A stretch of 64,000 bases of DNA from Sacculina carcini (taxonomy: Eukaryota > Arthropoda > Thecostraca > Sacculinidae): the NCBI GenBank assembly GCA_916048095.2, contig OU696590.1:4941052-5005051 (forward strand). The letters run 5' to 3'. Positions 12,042-23,532 of this stretch are shown here, in pieces. The first letter of the stretch is position 1. Each line of letters opens with the position of its first letter. The notes beneath the pieces are model-generated. The model had not been told where the DNA came from, ran no database searches, and was given only the letters and a program-made list of their open reading frames with translations. Position numbers and translations under genes: made by a program.

Positions 12042-13035
12042 GTGTCCCCATCAGCTTCCACTCCACTAACTCATTTGACTACTGGGAGAAGTTCTTGCCT
12101 CGAATCTCAAAAATATACCGCCGGAATGCACGAACTCCACCTGGTGTATCATTCATAGTCTACCTGCCGAATATGAAGGGATCTAACCATATCGTCAACG
12201 ATTTGACTGATCCAATTGTGGACCATCTCATGGAGGAACAACGGAATCACATCGAGTCACTGAAGCGAAAATCAACAAGTGAGAAATATCATTGAAGACA
12301 CAAAGCCTGACTCATCAACATGGATTAGCCAAATCCACTATTTTTCATTCATAATCCATTATCCAGTACTATTTGACGCTCACATCAATGTCAAATTTTG
12401 TCATTCCGTTAAATCCATCAAAAGTTGTGTGCAAATACATAAACAAGGTATCGGACGCTGCCATATTTGCTCTACGAAAAAACGACAATCATGACGAAGC
12501 TTCAAAATTCTGGTGAGTTTCCAGAATTCCTGTGAAACTTTGTGAATGTTGGTAAAGGTTCCCTGAATTCTGGTGAGAAAATACTAGGAATAATATGTAG
12601 CAGAGCATAGATATCATATAGGCTGAAATATCGGTATATTCCAGAAATAACCAATTATATGAATATAATGCTTTAGCCAAAGCATAACTCAGTAATTATA
12701 CAAATGAAACAAATTTTCTGCATTTTTCATTGGTTTTGTTTCGTGTTTGGTTTCTGAATTATCACACACGACGAGCGGTTCTAAACGTGAGGCTGGTTAA
12801 GGGAAAAATGTCGTCAATAATTAAAATTAAATTATACAAAGTACAATTTTATATTAGTTTTAACTTTTCAATATATATTTTGCATTGGTTTCGCTTTTGC
12901 TTTTTATTTGTGTTCCTTTTGTTTTATAAATTGTTTCGCACGACGGGCGGGCTTAAATTCTTAAATTCCGCTCTTTCAAAATAATTTCATTGGATTTGGC
13001 CTAGAATTTGTCGAGATTGTTCTACGAGAAAACAT
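12042..13035. other. Gene-free stretch with one short unassigned open frame
   Basis: A frame from about 12071 to 12293 (plus strand) reads SFDYWEKFLPRISKIYRR and continues with PPGVSFIVYLPNMKGSN. It looks protein-like but I cannot assign it. It may continue the element interrupted by the insertion at 8381-12041. The rest is AT-rich with small imperfect repeats such as ATTCTGGTGAG at 12507 and 12569. Confidence 0.3.
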
Positions 13036-13037
13036 CC

Positions 13038-13960
13038 TCAAGACATTCCAATCACCCAAAGTGGCCGGAAAAAGCAAAGTTGGAAATGCTTTATACAGCA
13101 AAGAATTGGAGCCTTACACTGGGAATGCTGTCTGGGTGTAAACAGTGTGCTTCCTGCTGTCACTAAATCACCTGGAAGTGACTTGTTCATCGGATTGTGG
13201 GCGTTGTGCTTCATCTTGTACAGCATGCACATGCTGCTGGCCTTTCGACGATCGCAAATATCACCGGAGCCAAGTAATCACATAGGAACTTGCAATTTCT
13301 AACAACTTTGTTTGAGGTGACAATCCGCAGCAGACGACCACTCGGGGGTGCACTACTCCAAAAGTGGTAAAATGAAACAACGAAAACAATCTTTGGAGAT
13401 TGTGTCGCTACCGATAATTCCCAACTTCGGCTATGCGGAACGAACCAGCTTCCGAATGTGACTCTCAAAAATCAGTTTTAAGTCTACATGCACCGTCAAT
13501 ATTCTGAGCTTATGACAAAAACTAAGTTGGGCATCATTTATGAGAAAAACTCCATATGCAGGTTGAGTGGTATGTGACCTTGAAACCAGAAAGCTTTTAT
13601 ATTCCGAAGAGTTCAGCATCATATTCCACATTTCACAACATTTCAGGACGCTGCTGATATCGTCGTTGACTGTTTTACGCACCTGTGGTCTGTCCGAAGG
13701 AGATAACATTACAGCCATAAAGGTGAATTCATCTGCATAGCCATATACAGATTTGCGCGTGGTTTTGTACAGGCCACGGTGTAAATGCTGATCAAAATTG
13801 GGCCCAATACACTTCCCTGTGGGACACCGGACACAATGGGTTCAATATGAATTGCAGCACAGACACACACGGACACATTCTCGATAAAACCCGACAGCAA
13901 TGATGATTAAGCTGCAGAAATGAATACATTAAAAAGTAGTGCAACGCAAACTGCATTAAA
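13038..13960 (-). pseudogene. LINE reverse transcriptase relic (Jockey/CR1-like)
   Basis: Read on the minus strand, the palm motif VSGVPQGSVLGPILISIYTV lies near 13830. It is followed by a frameshifted AMQMNS stretch where YADD would be expected. Then come LKCCEMWNMMLNSSEYKS and HIRKLVRSA in the 13431-13718 frame, and LPLLE and EWSSAADCHLK after another frame change. The C-terminal tail near 13232-13038 reads MCMLYKMKHNAHNPMNKSLPG, as in the C-terminal region of many Jockey-group LINEs. At least three frameshifts exist and the 5' half is missing. Confidence 0.8.
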
Positions 13961-14078
13961 CTCAACATACCCGAAAGAACAGTACACACACAGACCTGCC
14001 TTACGCTAAGAGTTTATCTCCGGTTATACTGATACCAGACCATTGCTGTTTTGGTGAATATACCTTTTTCAAAAGAAC

Positions 14079-14500
14079 ATGTATCCACTTTCAGTGCTAG
14101 CGGATATTGAAGACTCCATCCAACAGGAGTATGACACAAATGCAATCTTCAAAAAACTAGTGAAAGTCCTTCCACCATCCTGGTTGATGTCTGAGGAAGG
14201 ACAAGACGAGTGCACCAAGATAAGACAAGACGTTGCTTACCAAGGGTTTGACCCATCTGTCATAGGTCAGAAACTCGTACAGTTTTGGGACGGCAGAGAT
14301 GTGAAGACAGACCTACTCCTGCTGACCACTTTAGGGGTAGAGAGGCTCAAAACTGGACAAAATCAAGCGTAGGATTAAACGTGAAATCCTGGAGCAGATC
14401 AACACTATGATCTGTGTCTGCGAGATAGAGTACAGGCAAGATCCTCATAAATGTAGACATCACCTTGCCTAGGGTGATGAATACGATGGCACACGTTACT
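14079..14500 (+). pseudogene. Unidentified coding relic
   Basis: A frame of about 90 codons contains SIQQEYDTNAIFKKLVKVL and then DVAYQGFDPSVIGQKLVQFW. After a one-base frame change near 14350 it continues KLDKIKRRIKREILEQINTM and then a Cys/His-rich patch (CVCEIEY, DPHKCRHHLA, RYCAICAQ), interrupted by TAG. The paired Cys/His spacing hints at a zinc-binding module. Another protein-like patch, FEPNDVHLSVLRIVDVQDSS, lies near 14775. I do not recognise the family. It could be a host pseudogene, a decayed mobile-element gene or an old viral remnant. Confidence 0.35.
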
Positions 14501-15351
14501 GTGCCATATGTGCACAGTAAAGGGTCCAATCCCATTCTTGATCCTGTGACTGTCAAGATGGAAACAGCTGCCAGATGGCTGCGAGATTCTAAAAGCTGCC
14601 ATAGTGACAGCATTTGATTGCATGATACCAATGGATATCAAATGACATCTTGGTTGAACTCCGTTACATCATACAAATACTCGTCTCAAAACTGATTGGA
14701 CCAAAGGATGCTACAAACGTGGAAAGATACTAACAGGCCATGAATGTGGCATGCTCTGGACGTAAAAACACATTTGAACCAAATGACGTTCACCTGTCTG
14801 TGCTGAGGATTGTGGATGTTCAGGACAGCAGTGGCAATGCCCTACAGAAATGGGTGGCCTCCTGCAATAAGCTGAGGAGTCATCTCCTAGAGTGAGTGAT
14901 GAAGTTATCCCTGACAGCTGATACACAGTTGTCAGTTGTTGAGGGAGGACGTGTGCGATCGAGCTCCGAATTTATAGACGATTTTTGACAGTTTTTAGAA
15001 GTTTTAGTGAGCTAAATTTTCGTGGACGTGTATAGTGTGTTGTGTGCTTCAGCCTCGCATTCGGCCCTTTGGCAGTGGAGGAGTGATGAGCCGTTGAAGG
15101 CCTAAATCTGAGCCAAGATTTTAGGATTTTGAATATTTTTAATTGTTATTCAGAAAAACATTTGCTGCTTCATTTGCGGAGGAAAATATGTGGAAATATC
15201 TCGCGACTTGGAAATCGATGGCGCTTCCACTCTAAATTACGGTATAATAAATTTAGTAGATGCATTTAGATAGACACAATCACCTCGGTCGTTGCGGTGA
15301 TCAGATTTGCCACGTCCTTGTCAGCGATCAGCGAGCCTTGGCCCGATAAAT

Positions 15352-15615
15352 GAATGTGCTGTGTGCGGTGACACGGGTCCGTGCCGACACAGACATGGAA
15401 CCCTTCAGTGTCGTGCCCGCCTGGTGTTATCCATTTGAGTATGTTTCTGTATTTGATATTTCTGTATACATGATTCTGTATTTGAGCGACATCAGTACAG
15501 CGACAGGAGCAGCATCGTTTGCAGACGAGGATATGCCGTGTCGTCGAGAAGCCGTTCCTGCTCTGCCTGCCGGCTGGAACGTTGCCTAAACATCGGGATG
15601 AACATGGTCGGGCCA
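15352..15615 (+). pseudogene. Possible nuclear-receptor DNA-binding-domain relic
   Basis: One continuous reading register (with stops) gives ECAVCGDTG and GTLQCRAR at 15352-15420. After a ~47-bp interruption bounded by ATTTGAG repeats (15433 and 15480), it reads RSCSACRLERCLNIGMN at about 15550-15603. Nuclear receptors have C-x2-C-GD at the start of finger 1 and C-x2-C-R-x2-(K/R)-C-x2-(V/I)-GM at the end of finger 2, and both patterns are visible here. The second Cys pair has one Cys replaced by Arg, KGFFRR is absent, and two stops are present. It may instead be chance similarity in the 5' part of the next LINE. Confidence 0.35.
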
Positions 15616-15799
15616 GACCGACCGGCGTCGGTAGTTGAAAACATTCCGCCTTCGCTGCAGTCGACTTCGTCAGACGCTGTCAGCGTGAGTGCCTGTGGCT
15701 CGTGCAGATTAGCCAGCGGCAGGAAGCGCACGGTGGCGTCATATGCCAGCAGCCCATCCACTTCACCTCCGTTTGGACTGACTCGCGCCCAGGCCACCG

Positions 15800-18232
15800 A
15801 GTGGCCTGTTTGGTACTGTGACGGCTGTCCGCGGGAGCAAGCGTTGCAGGACGCCGTGGAGAATCCCACTGGGTAGGACGACTCGGAAGCGCCGCTTGAC
15901 CAGGCAGCACTGGCGGAGCTCCGGTCTAAAACGCTAGTGATACAGCACGTTCCACGAGGTCTGCGACATCGGGCGGCACCTGCCTGATTACTGCGGCGCT
16001 CCAGCAGCGTTCGTTATCCTTCTGGTGGCGCCTCATTTCCTACGCCTACGTCGGTCCCATGGCTAGCAGCGCGGCGTAAAACGCCTATACGTCAACCCAC
16101 AGGAGACAGGAAGCCAGTCGGCCTGAGTCCTCAAGCGACGCGTTGGCCCGCCAGGTGAAGAGCAAATGTGTGGACGGCGATATTCGCCCAGCGCTGCGTC
16201 TGCTCACCACATCTGACAGCTTCGCGTCACCGAGCGAAGAGGCCGCTGAGGCGCTACAGGCCAAACATCCTACCGCCCCATAAGGACAGTAATTTCCTCG
16301 CTGCCCGGACGACCTGACACGCATCTCGGTGGACGACAACGACGCACAGCTGGCCATCTGTGATTTTCCGACGGGCTCGTTGGCCGGCCTTGACGGCATC
16401 AGACCGCTGCACCTGCGGCATCTGATGTCGGTGAGGACGGCCGATGCCGGCCGCCGGTTGCTCTCCGCCCTCTGCAACTGCGCCATTACTGGAGAAATCG
16501 CAGACCTCGCCCGAGCGATATTCTACGGCGCCCGACTTGTCGCTCTGCGCAAGAAGACCGGCGGTTTGCGTCCAATCGCTGTGGACGGTGTCTACCACCG
16601 CCTGGCCAGCAAGTTGGTGGCGAGGCGCTCGACCGCTGCGGCCGGGGCCCCTTTCCGACCCGTCTAGTTTGGTATCGGCTGTGAGACTGCGGTCCACGCC
16701 ACCCGAGAGTTCGCCGCCAGCCACGTGGGTGGAGACTACCCCATCGCGAAGCTGGATATCAGCAACGTCTTCAGCTCGGTGTCCAGGAGGGTTGTACTGG
16801 AAGCGGTGTACGGCCGTTCCCCCGCAGCAGCGGCGCTCGTCTCACAGGCGTACTCGCAGTCCACCGCAACGGCAAGGAGCAGGGGACAGAAGGGATCACC
16901 CTGTTGAACGCCACGGCTTGACCCAATGCGGGTGGTGCCTAGATACAGCCGCTGCAACAGCTGACTCTGCTCGGCGCGCCTGTCCAGCAGGATGGCGTCA
17001 GGGCTGCGCTGGAGAAAATACAGGCCACAACTCGTCCGCTGATTGAGCGAACGGCGCACATGGTAGTCATGCGGCCTTGTTTTTCCTGTCCCGCTACGCG
17101 TCGGTACCTCGGACCACGTATTTGATGCGGGCCACGCCTGTTTACGTAGCGGAGGATGAGCTGGACCACATCTATCTGCTGATGCAAGCGGCCATCTCGC
17201 GCAGTTGCAACATCCAGCTTGATGACGACAGTTGGACGCAGGCGTCGCTGCCCGTGCGTTTGGGAGGAGTCGGCGTGCGACGCATGGCGGATGTGGCGCT
17301 GCCAGCCCATATCGCTTCGCTGGAGATCATGTAGGAGCTGGTCCGTCTGATCAACGGCCGCGAAAGCGGTGACAGATCAGCTTCCTTGATGTCGGCCATC
17401 AGCCACTTCGCAGAGCGGCAGTGCCCGGGCTAAAGACCGGAAGTGCTTCCCACCCAGCGCCACTTGGACGAGCTGGCGTCCACCCGACGCTACCAGCGCC
17501 TCCCAACTCAGGCCAACCAGGTGGACCACGCTCGTCCCCTGGCTGCAGCCGTGAATTGTGGCTGTCGTCGCTGCCAGTCGATAATCTCGGACTCCTGCTG
17601 CCGGACGTCCGGCTGTCAGAGTCGGGGTTGACCTGCGCCTGATTGTGGCAGTTCAACAGCCACACAGGTGCCGATGCGGCACCATGGCTGACAAGTTCGG
17701 TCACCACAATATATACTGCCACCGCGATCCTGGCCGTCTGCCGCGTCACAGCGCTCTGAATGATGTCATCTTCAGGAGCCTGGCGTGGGCGGGCCTCACG
17801 GCAATCATAGAGACGCGTGGCCTGGACCGTGGTGATGGGCGAAGACCGGACGGCATCACTTGCTACCCCTTCCGACGAGGCAGGATGCTGTGCTGGGACG
17901 CCATCTGCACCAGCAGCATCCGCAAGGTAGAGAACGTCGTGAGACCCGGAGCGGCGGCACGTGCGGCCGAGGACAGGAAGCGGCGCAGGTACGCTCCCAT
18001 CGGCCGCCAATACGAGTTCCTGCTGCTCGCCGTGGAGACCAGCGGCGTAATGGAGAGGTACTGGAGAATCGCGTGTGTGAATTGGGGCGTCGCATGTCAG
18101 AGCGATCTGGAGAACCGCGGGAAACCACTTGGCTCCGACAGTGCATCGGCCTGGCCGTTATTAGTGGCAATGCGTTCGTTCTACGACGTGTATATTGCGC
18201 TCTATAGTGCATCTATCAGGCGTACAAGCTAG
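15800..18232 (+). pseudogene. RLE-type LINE polyprotein (RT plus restriction-like endonuclease), rearranged
   Basis: The order is typical of LINEs with a C-terminal restriction-like endonuclease. There is a pre-RT region (ALARQVKSKCVDGDIRPALR near 16140) and RT fingers (GSLAGLDGIRPLHLRHLM, then KKTGGLRPIAVDGVYHRLA at 16390-16610). A TAG at 16665-16667 is followed in the same frame by FGIGCETAVHATREF and KLDISNVFSSVSRR. The palm GVQQGDP block is present only on the opposite strand (16859-16956), and the YxDD block is absent. Plus-strand coding then resumes with LTLLGAPVQQDGVRAALEK. The C-terminus has a CCHC-like cluster (HRCRCGTMADKFGHHNIYC, 17665) and the endonuclease signature RPDGITCYPFRRGR with CWDA (17848-17900). 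Several further frameshifts occur between 17400 and 17650. Confidence 0.82.
16859..16956 (-). other. Inverted ~98-bp RT segment inside the LINE
   Basis: Within a plus-strand LINE gene this block encodes the conserved RT motif GVQQGDPFCPLLLAVAV only when read on the minus strand, preceded by LLQRLYLGTTRIGSS. Plus-strand coding ends at QAYSQS just before it and restarts at LTLLGAPV just after it. The YxDD-containing stretch expected between them is missing. Confidence 0.8.
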
Positions 18233-18349
18233 TATTTCCACTATTACTGCTGTACCGCATGTGAACATGGTACATTCCATTTACATAGTCTCGCTCCTTA
18301 CAAAGGAATACGAAAAAAACGTTCTAATTCCGCAGCATATTACGCTACG

Positions 18350-19548
18350 GTGTGTGGCGGAAGCCAGGATATCAACGATATGTTGAACAAAACATTGAAA
18401 ACCCCATTCAGCAAGTTTACTGGATGGGGCAGAAGTGGTAACCTGGACGACCTGATGAGCAACATCAGACAGTTACAAACACCAATCAAGACTTTCACTG
18501 CTTTTCGCCATCGATTTACGCCTATTGCATGGCACCAGGAAACAAATTAGCGAGTCTACACATGACACAGACATACACGGAAAATATGGTGCAGTATGAA
18601 GCACAGAAAACAGACATGCTGAGGCCATTGAATAACAATTCTACAGGGAAAATGAGAAATGAGTCAACAGAGCCATCGTTGACGGGCAGCTCAGCGAAGA
18701 GGCCGCTGAATAACAATTCAACATGACAATTCAGAAATGAGTCAACAGAAGGGTCGAGTAGCAGTTCTACAGATGGGTCGCTGAGTAACGTCTCATTGAA
18801 GAGGCCACTGAATACTGACTCAACAGGACAATTGAAAAAAGAGTCAAGAAAGCGACCATTGAAGACCAAGACCAAGGAAGACCCTGCAATCGTACTAACG
18901 CAGCTAATGATGCTTGAGCAACATAGCTGCCGTCTGCGTGGAACATGCACACATCTTTAGAAGCAGTACACGCAAGTAAAAAGGGCCATGTCGGAGCTTC
19001 GTCAAGAAGCGATTATAAATCCAAAGATCGATCATTGTATAAGGAACCGTCTTCGAAGAGCTGAGAACAAAGACAACGGCAGTCTCCATCAGAAGGATGT
19101 CCTCCTGGATGCGTGTAGCAGCGTCATACACCATAACAACCAAATGAAATCAGAAATGTGTCAGATGAAACGTCAATTGTTGCATCAGAGAACTAGGGCA
19201 CGCCAGAACCGCTCGCATAAGGTCAACGCTGGGGAACACGACAATGAGCGTCATAAGAACATGTCGCCAGCAAGTAGGAGGATTTCTCATCCGGATCAAA
19301 CTGCGTCCGCACAAAAAACAGCAAAGATAATTCGATCTCAATTGAGTGTCAAGCCTTCTCCGGGGAAGTGTGCTTCATTAGACAATCACAAGAAAATCAC
19401 CAGACGGTTGAATGTCGAGCGCTCGTTTTGCGGTGGACTAAATTCCACCGATAGAATGCCTGGTTCAGCGATTGGCAAAAACAATGGACCACAAAAACAA
19501 AAGGAAAACTTCGCAGAGGAGACGAACCAGCTACCGGATTTTCAATGA
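18350..19548 (+). pseudogene. Unidentified repetitive, basic ORF with in-frame stops
   Basis: One plus-strand frame from 18529 to 19546 has stops at about 18724 (TGA) and 18958 (TAG). The N-terminal part repeats a RPLNNNSTGKMRNESTE-like unit (about 18620, 18700 and 18800) with decay. The later part (18988-19546) is Lys/Arg/Asn/Gln-rich, with MKRQLLHQRTRARQNRSHK and a low-complexity basic tail. A possible upstream piece (18350-18548, DDLMSNIRQLQTPIKTFTAF) is in another frame. No known domain is visible. It could be a host pseudogene, host exons crossed by introns, or a mobile-element accessory gene. Confidence 0.3.
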
Positions 19549-19549
19549 G

Positions 19550-22110
19550 CAAGCAAGTTAAACTTTCCCACTGGCTGCAAGCGCCTGGAACCCGTCGGAT
19601 CCAGCCAAAACTCGTCCATACAAGGCAGAATGGAGCAGCCAACAGAAGAAAAAAACTTACATGAACAAACCACTCTACAACCAATGATTTAAGCGTTTGT
19701 GCAAGGTCCGCTCCTAGCGCCACCATTGAGATTGATACGTGCGACATAATTCATTCTCCATCTCCATTGATTTGCACAGTGAAGACTTCTGACATTGGAA
19801 ATCATTTCCGAATCAATCAACAAGCACAAGTTGCTCACGATTCACCGGACTACCGGATAGAAAACATTCAAAACGATGGAACACCGCGATCTGGCAAGAG
19901 TTCCAGCATGTTCAGTGAGGTGTGGAACTCACATTAGTCACGTACATTGAGGTACAGCTGAGGTCGTCACTCATATGCTTACCTACATTTAAAACAGACG
20001 GTGAGCTCAAAACACTGCCTTCCTACCACACCAGCAGCCGAATTCGGCGTGAACTAAAACGAACAGCTTGGTACAGAACATCATCATCACACTGCCCCAA
20101 AACATCCAGATAGGCGGCTGTGGTCTCACTCAAACGGATCATATACAGCATAAGATCAGTCCTGTCCCCAACACCGAGTGCTAGTTCCCTGCTAACTGCT
20201 TGTTGTCTCTGTACAATCAAATAAACACATAGTCCTTTCACATGCAATACGGAATATATTTTTTGGACACCAACTATTTGTTGTGAATTTTTTCCGCTAG
20301 GAAACGTTACATATTTAAATTGCGTCATTTTTCCTAATCCATAAGTTGTAACGCATCATTGAAAACACTAATATTGAAGTTTTCTCAGCTCTGTAGATAT
20401 CGGTATTATAGCGAGTGAGTCATAGTAACAGGACATTGTAACATAGTAAGAAAACAAGCGTTACCACGGCACACACCATGAAGAGATCCTTCTCCAGCGA
20501 CTGCACGGCCTAGCAAACAGGGCTACACTCCTTTGCTGATCCTGAATACGGTTAACAACCCTCCATCAATAAGTTTCTCCTTCGCGTTGCCAAGTGGCTA
20601 AACGCACACGTTGTGCCTAACAGCAATGGGATCGGTTAAGTTCGCCTCTAACAGGCGCAGTCTGATTGCCGCATTGTTGGTTTGGCGCCGCACGGCTGTG
20701 TAGTTCCCTGTCCTGGCGGTAACTATGATCACACAGAGAAACCCTTTAGAACAGCGTTGATCATTTCATAGACGAGTGACAAAGCAACACGCGTTGTGCA
20801 ACATAGGTCCAGGGTTCGATTCTCTGTCTAGGAGAAACGAATGAGATTGTTGCCAATACGCACAGCCAGATTTCCATACGGTGGGTTTCGTAGCGCGCAG
20901 CCGTGTAGTTTTCTGTGTTGGACGTGACTGCGATAACTCGTTGCGGCGGCTGAATCTGCTGTGTTCCAGCCGGGACCAATATTGTACAAACACAGATACA
21001 CGCTAACCATTCCAACCGCCCTCGCGCGCACAAAATACTTCATCGTGTATTTGTTGCTGCGCATGCGCGTGCCACCGTTACCATATTTTACGTGGATTAG
21101 GCACCCCAGGAGGGCAATGCTAAAACACATGCCTTGTTGATATATCCTGGGTGATGTGACAAAACAGCTTCACACGATTGTTTAAATAACTGCCCGAAGA
21201 CCACGCCATTTGATTTAATACCCAACACCACTCACCGTTTGGATTACATCTTAAATGCCACGCTCCTTGGTAAAATGACCTCAGTATTTGTTCCGCGTGT
21301 TTTTTATCCTCCTGCTCGCATGGCTTTTCCGCAAGAAAAATGTCATGCCATTCCCAACAATCACGCAGGCCCCAGTGACGAAAATACCTGATTAAGAGAG
21401 CTAAAATTACAAAACTGCAACGTGTCCAACACACCCAGCAGCGCAGACATACACATGTACTGGCACAGCATTCGCTACCAGAAGACCACAAGCGGTAATA
21501 AACAGCAAATTTGACGACCATATCTGTCTTCATTATACTACATCATGCAGATCAAGGATTGATCTACACAATAACATGCCAGCACATGGAGGCGCTGCAG
21601 CAAGACGGTCATCGTCGGACACGACGGACAGCTGAGGCTTGGACTCACATATTAACTAATCTCGTTGTTGTCAAACTATCTATATATTTTGGGTGCTTCT
21701 TTTACATGGGACCACCGCTTGGTGGTGAAAATACTTGCACTCTTCCCATGCCACTGGATTTGCTTGTAATTAATGATAAATAATAATACGCAAATTGAAC
21801 ACAAATACACACTTGATAGTTGTATTATCAATGTCCCCACATAATGAAGCTGGGAGAAAAGTTGAGCAAAACTCACCATTGACTCGGGCCTGGCGCGCTA
21901 TTGAAACAAACTTCTTCGGTGTTTTTGCAAATGTCACTGAAAAACACACACAAATATATAAATATTCAAAATAACTAAAAACATCCGCAACAATGGAAAA
22001 CACAACATAATATAGACAAAAATAACATAAATGCTCAAAGCCAATATTACGGCCATATAATCACATGTACACAGACAGACAGACACACACACTGACCCAT
22101 TTTGCTTGGA
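19550..22110. other. Gene-free stretch with a diverged repeat pair
   Basis: No convincing coding sequence was found. Two similar segments about 210 bp apart, near 20689-20738 and 20895-20945, share GCCGTGTAGTTTTCTGT-like sequence. Between them lies a GGTTCGATTC (20813-20822) resembling a tRNA B box, so a SINE fragment is conceivable but no matching A box is clear. Confidence 0.3.
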
Positions 22111-22120
22111 GACAGCGATG

Positions 22121-22204
22121 CACGTGTGTGATGATTGAGGCCACGTGTTTTGCTGGTGACGCCACGTGATAACACTTTGCTGGCTGTGGTACAGTGACCA
22201 CGTG
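22121..22204. promoter_or_regulatory. Cluster of four CACGTG E-boxes
   Basis: CACGTG occurs at 22121-22126, 22142-22147, 22163-22168 and 22199-22204, four times in 84 bp. CACGTG is the site for bHLH(-zip) factors such as Myc/Max/USF. No promoter or gene start can be tied to the cluster, and the surrounding DNA is CA-rich, so function is speculative. Confidence 0.25.
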
Positions 22205-22209
22205 CAACC

Positions 22210-23530
22210 ACTGACCGCGCGTGCACAAACACATACACACACACACATCCAAATAAAAGTGCACAAATACAATATAACATGAAGTTTTCCTCATTATTTT
22301 GTTGGTTTGTTGGTGCGCTGGGGGATTAGCAGAGAAAGTAGAGAATACCGTGCTGCGTACGACAGTACACCCTCACTTGCTGCATGAATTTTTCGGTAAT
22401 TTTACGGTAAACTCGTGTGAAATGCATTTCACGACATTTCATAAATTGTCGAATGCCGAAATCCAACTCCACAACGCATACAGAAACAGAATGAACCTAT
22501 ATTGAGAAAACAGTCGCGCGTGGCACCACGCTGTCCAACGTGCGCCTACAAAACTACACCACACAGCGACCACTCCCGAACACAGACTCCCAACAAAGCA
22601 ATAACACAATTCCACGCATGCACACGCGCACGCACATACACATACAGATCAAACCAACGCCACCACGACACTTGACACTTGAAATCTTGCACACTCATCG
22701 CCGCAATAGAGCACATGCACAATGAAGCCATCCACGCACAAGTACGCAGCTCTCACACACTGCAATCACTCAACCATACACACACCTACACCAGCATGTA
22801 CACTTCGCTACGCGATTACAATTAAGCCATATCAATGTGGTCAATTTAAACCTATGTTTTAGATTTCATGGTGGAGCCTTGAATAGTATGTGGTGCGCCA
22901 CGTGCAAGAATGTGAGTTTGCTACTTCATGACTACACTACTTCGCGGAGCCCGCCAAAAGCTATGGCAGGCAGGACCCGGCGGCCATGCTACACCCAGTC
23001 GGTCCAGAGAACTCTCCTTGTTTGCTTGTGTAGCTCTGTGGTGAGCCCAACACCACAAGTACATAGAAGCGACACAATAATAAATTTGCAGTTTACAAAA
23101 CACCGCACAAAATCAGACGGAAGATGGTCCGCGCTGTGAAGAAGGACGTCACCAGACAATGCGCAGGTCGCCTACAGATCAGCGTCGATGGCGAAACTCG
23201 GCTCAGTCGCCATCAAAGATTCAAAGGTAACATCTGCGACAAGGGGATCGAATGCTGCCGCCGTAACTGCCGCGTGCCGTAACTGCCGCGTGCCGTAAAA
23301 GGCGACTGAAGGCAGACAGCGTCTGGTCAAGACAGGTATTATCTGGCTACTGGTAACATGTAAGCCAATGCTACCATCCTCATGGTCGATGTTTCGGCGA
23401 CTAAACCCACTTCCCTACTGACTCTACATGCGAGGAGGGTGGCTGGACTCCCTGCAGGACTAAAACAAGACCTGTTAGAAGACGGACAAGCTGTTAGTCA
23501 GCCAATGAACATCTAGCAATTGAGGATGGA
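22210..23530. other. CA-rich gene-free stretch
   Basis: The stretch has scattered short (CA)n runs and no supported gene. A frame at about 22930-23060 (plus) reads TTSRSPPKAMAGRTRRP and looks somewhat exon-like, with GTGAGCCC following at 23040. Nothing else supports it. Confidence 0.3.
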
Positions 23531-23532
23531 TA

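Noticed and set aside
16736..17059. Separate minus-strand RT gene carrying GVQQGDP
   Set aside because: Only about 98 bp on the minus strand is RT-like. The flanking frame is antisense to plus-strand RT, so it is a local inversion, not a second element.
20813..20830. tRNA gene around a GGTTCGATTC T-arm
   Set aside because: The 5' acceptor strand, anticodon arm and A box cannot be placed at the right distances, so no cloverleaf can be drawn.
21120..21533. 137-codon minus-strand frame rich in Cys and Trp
   Set aside because: No domain, no homologous copy in the window and no splice support; likely chance.
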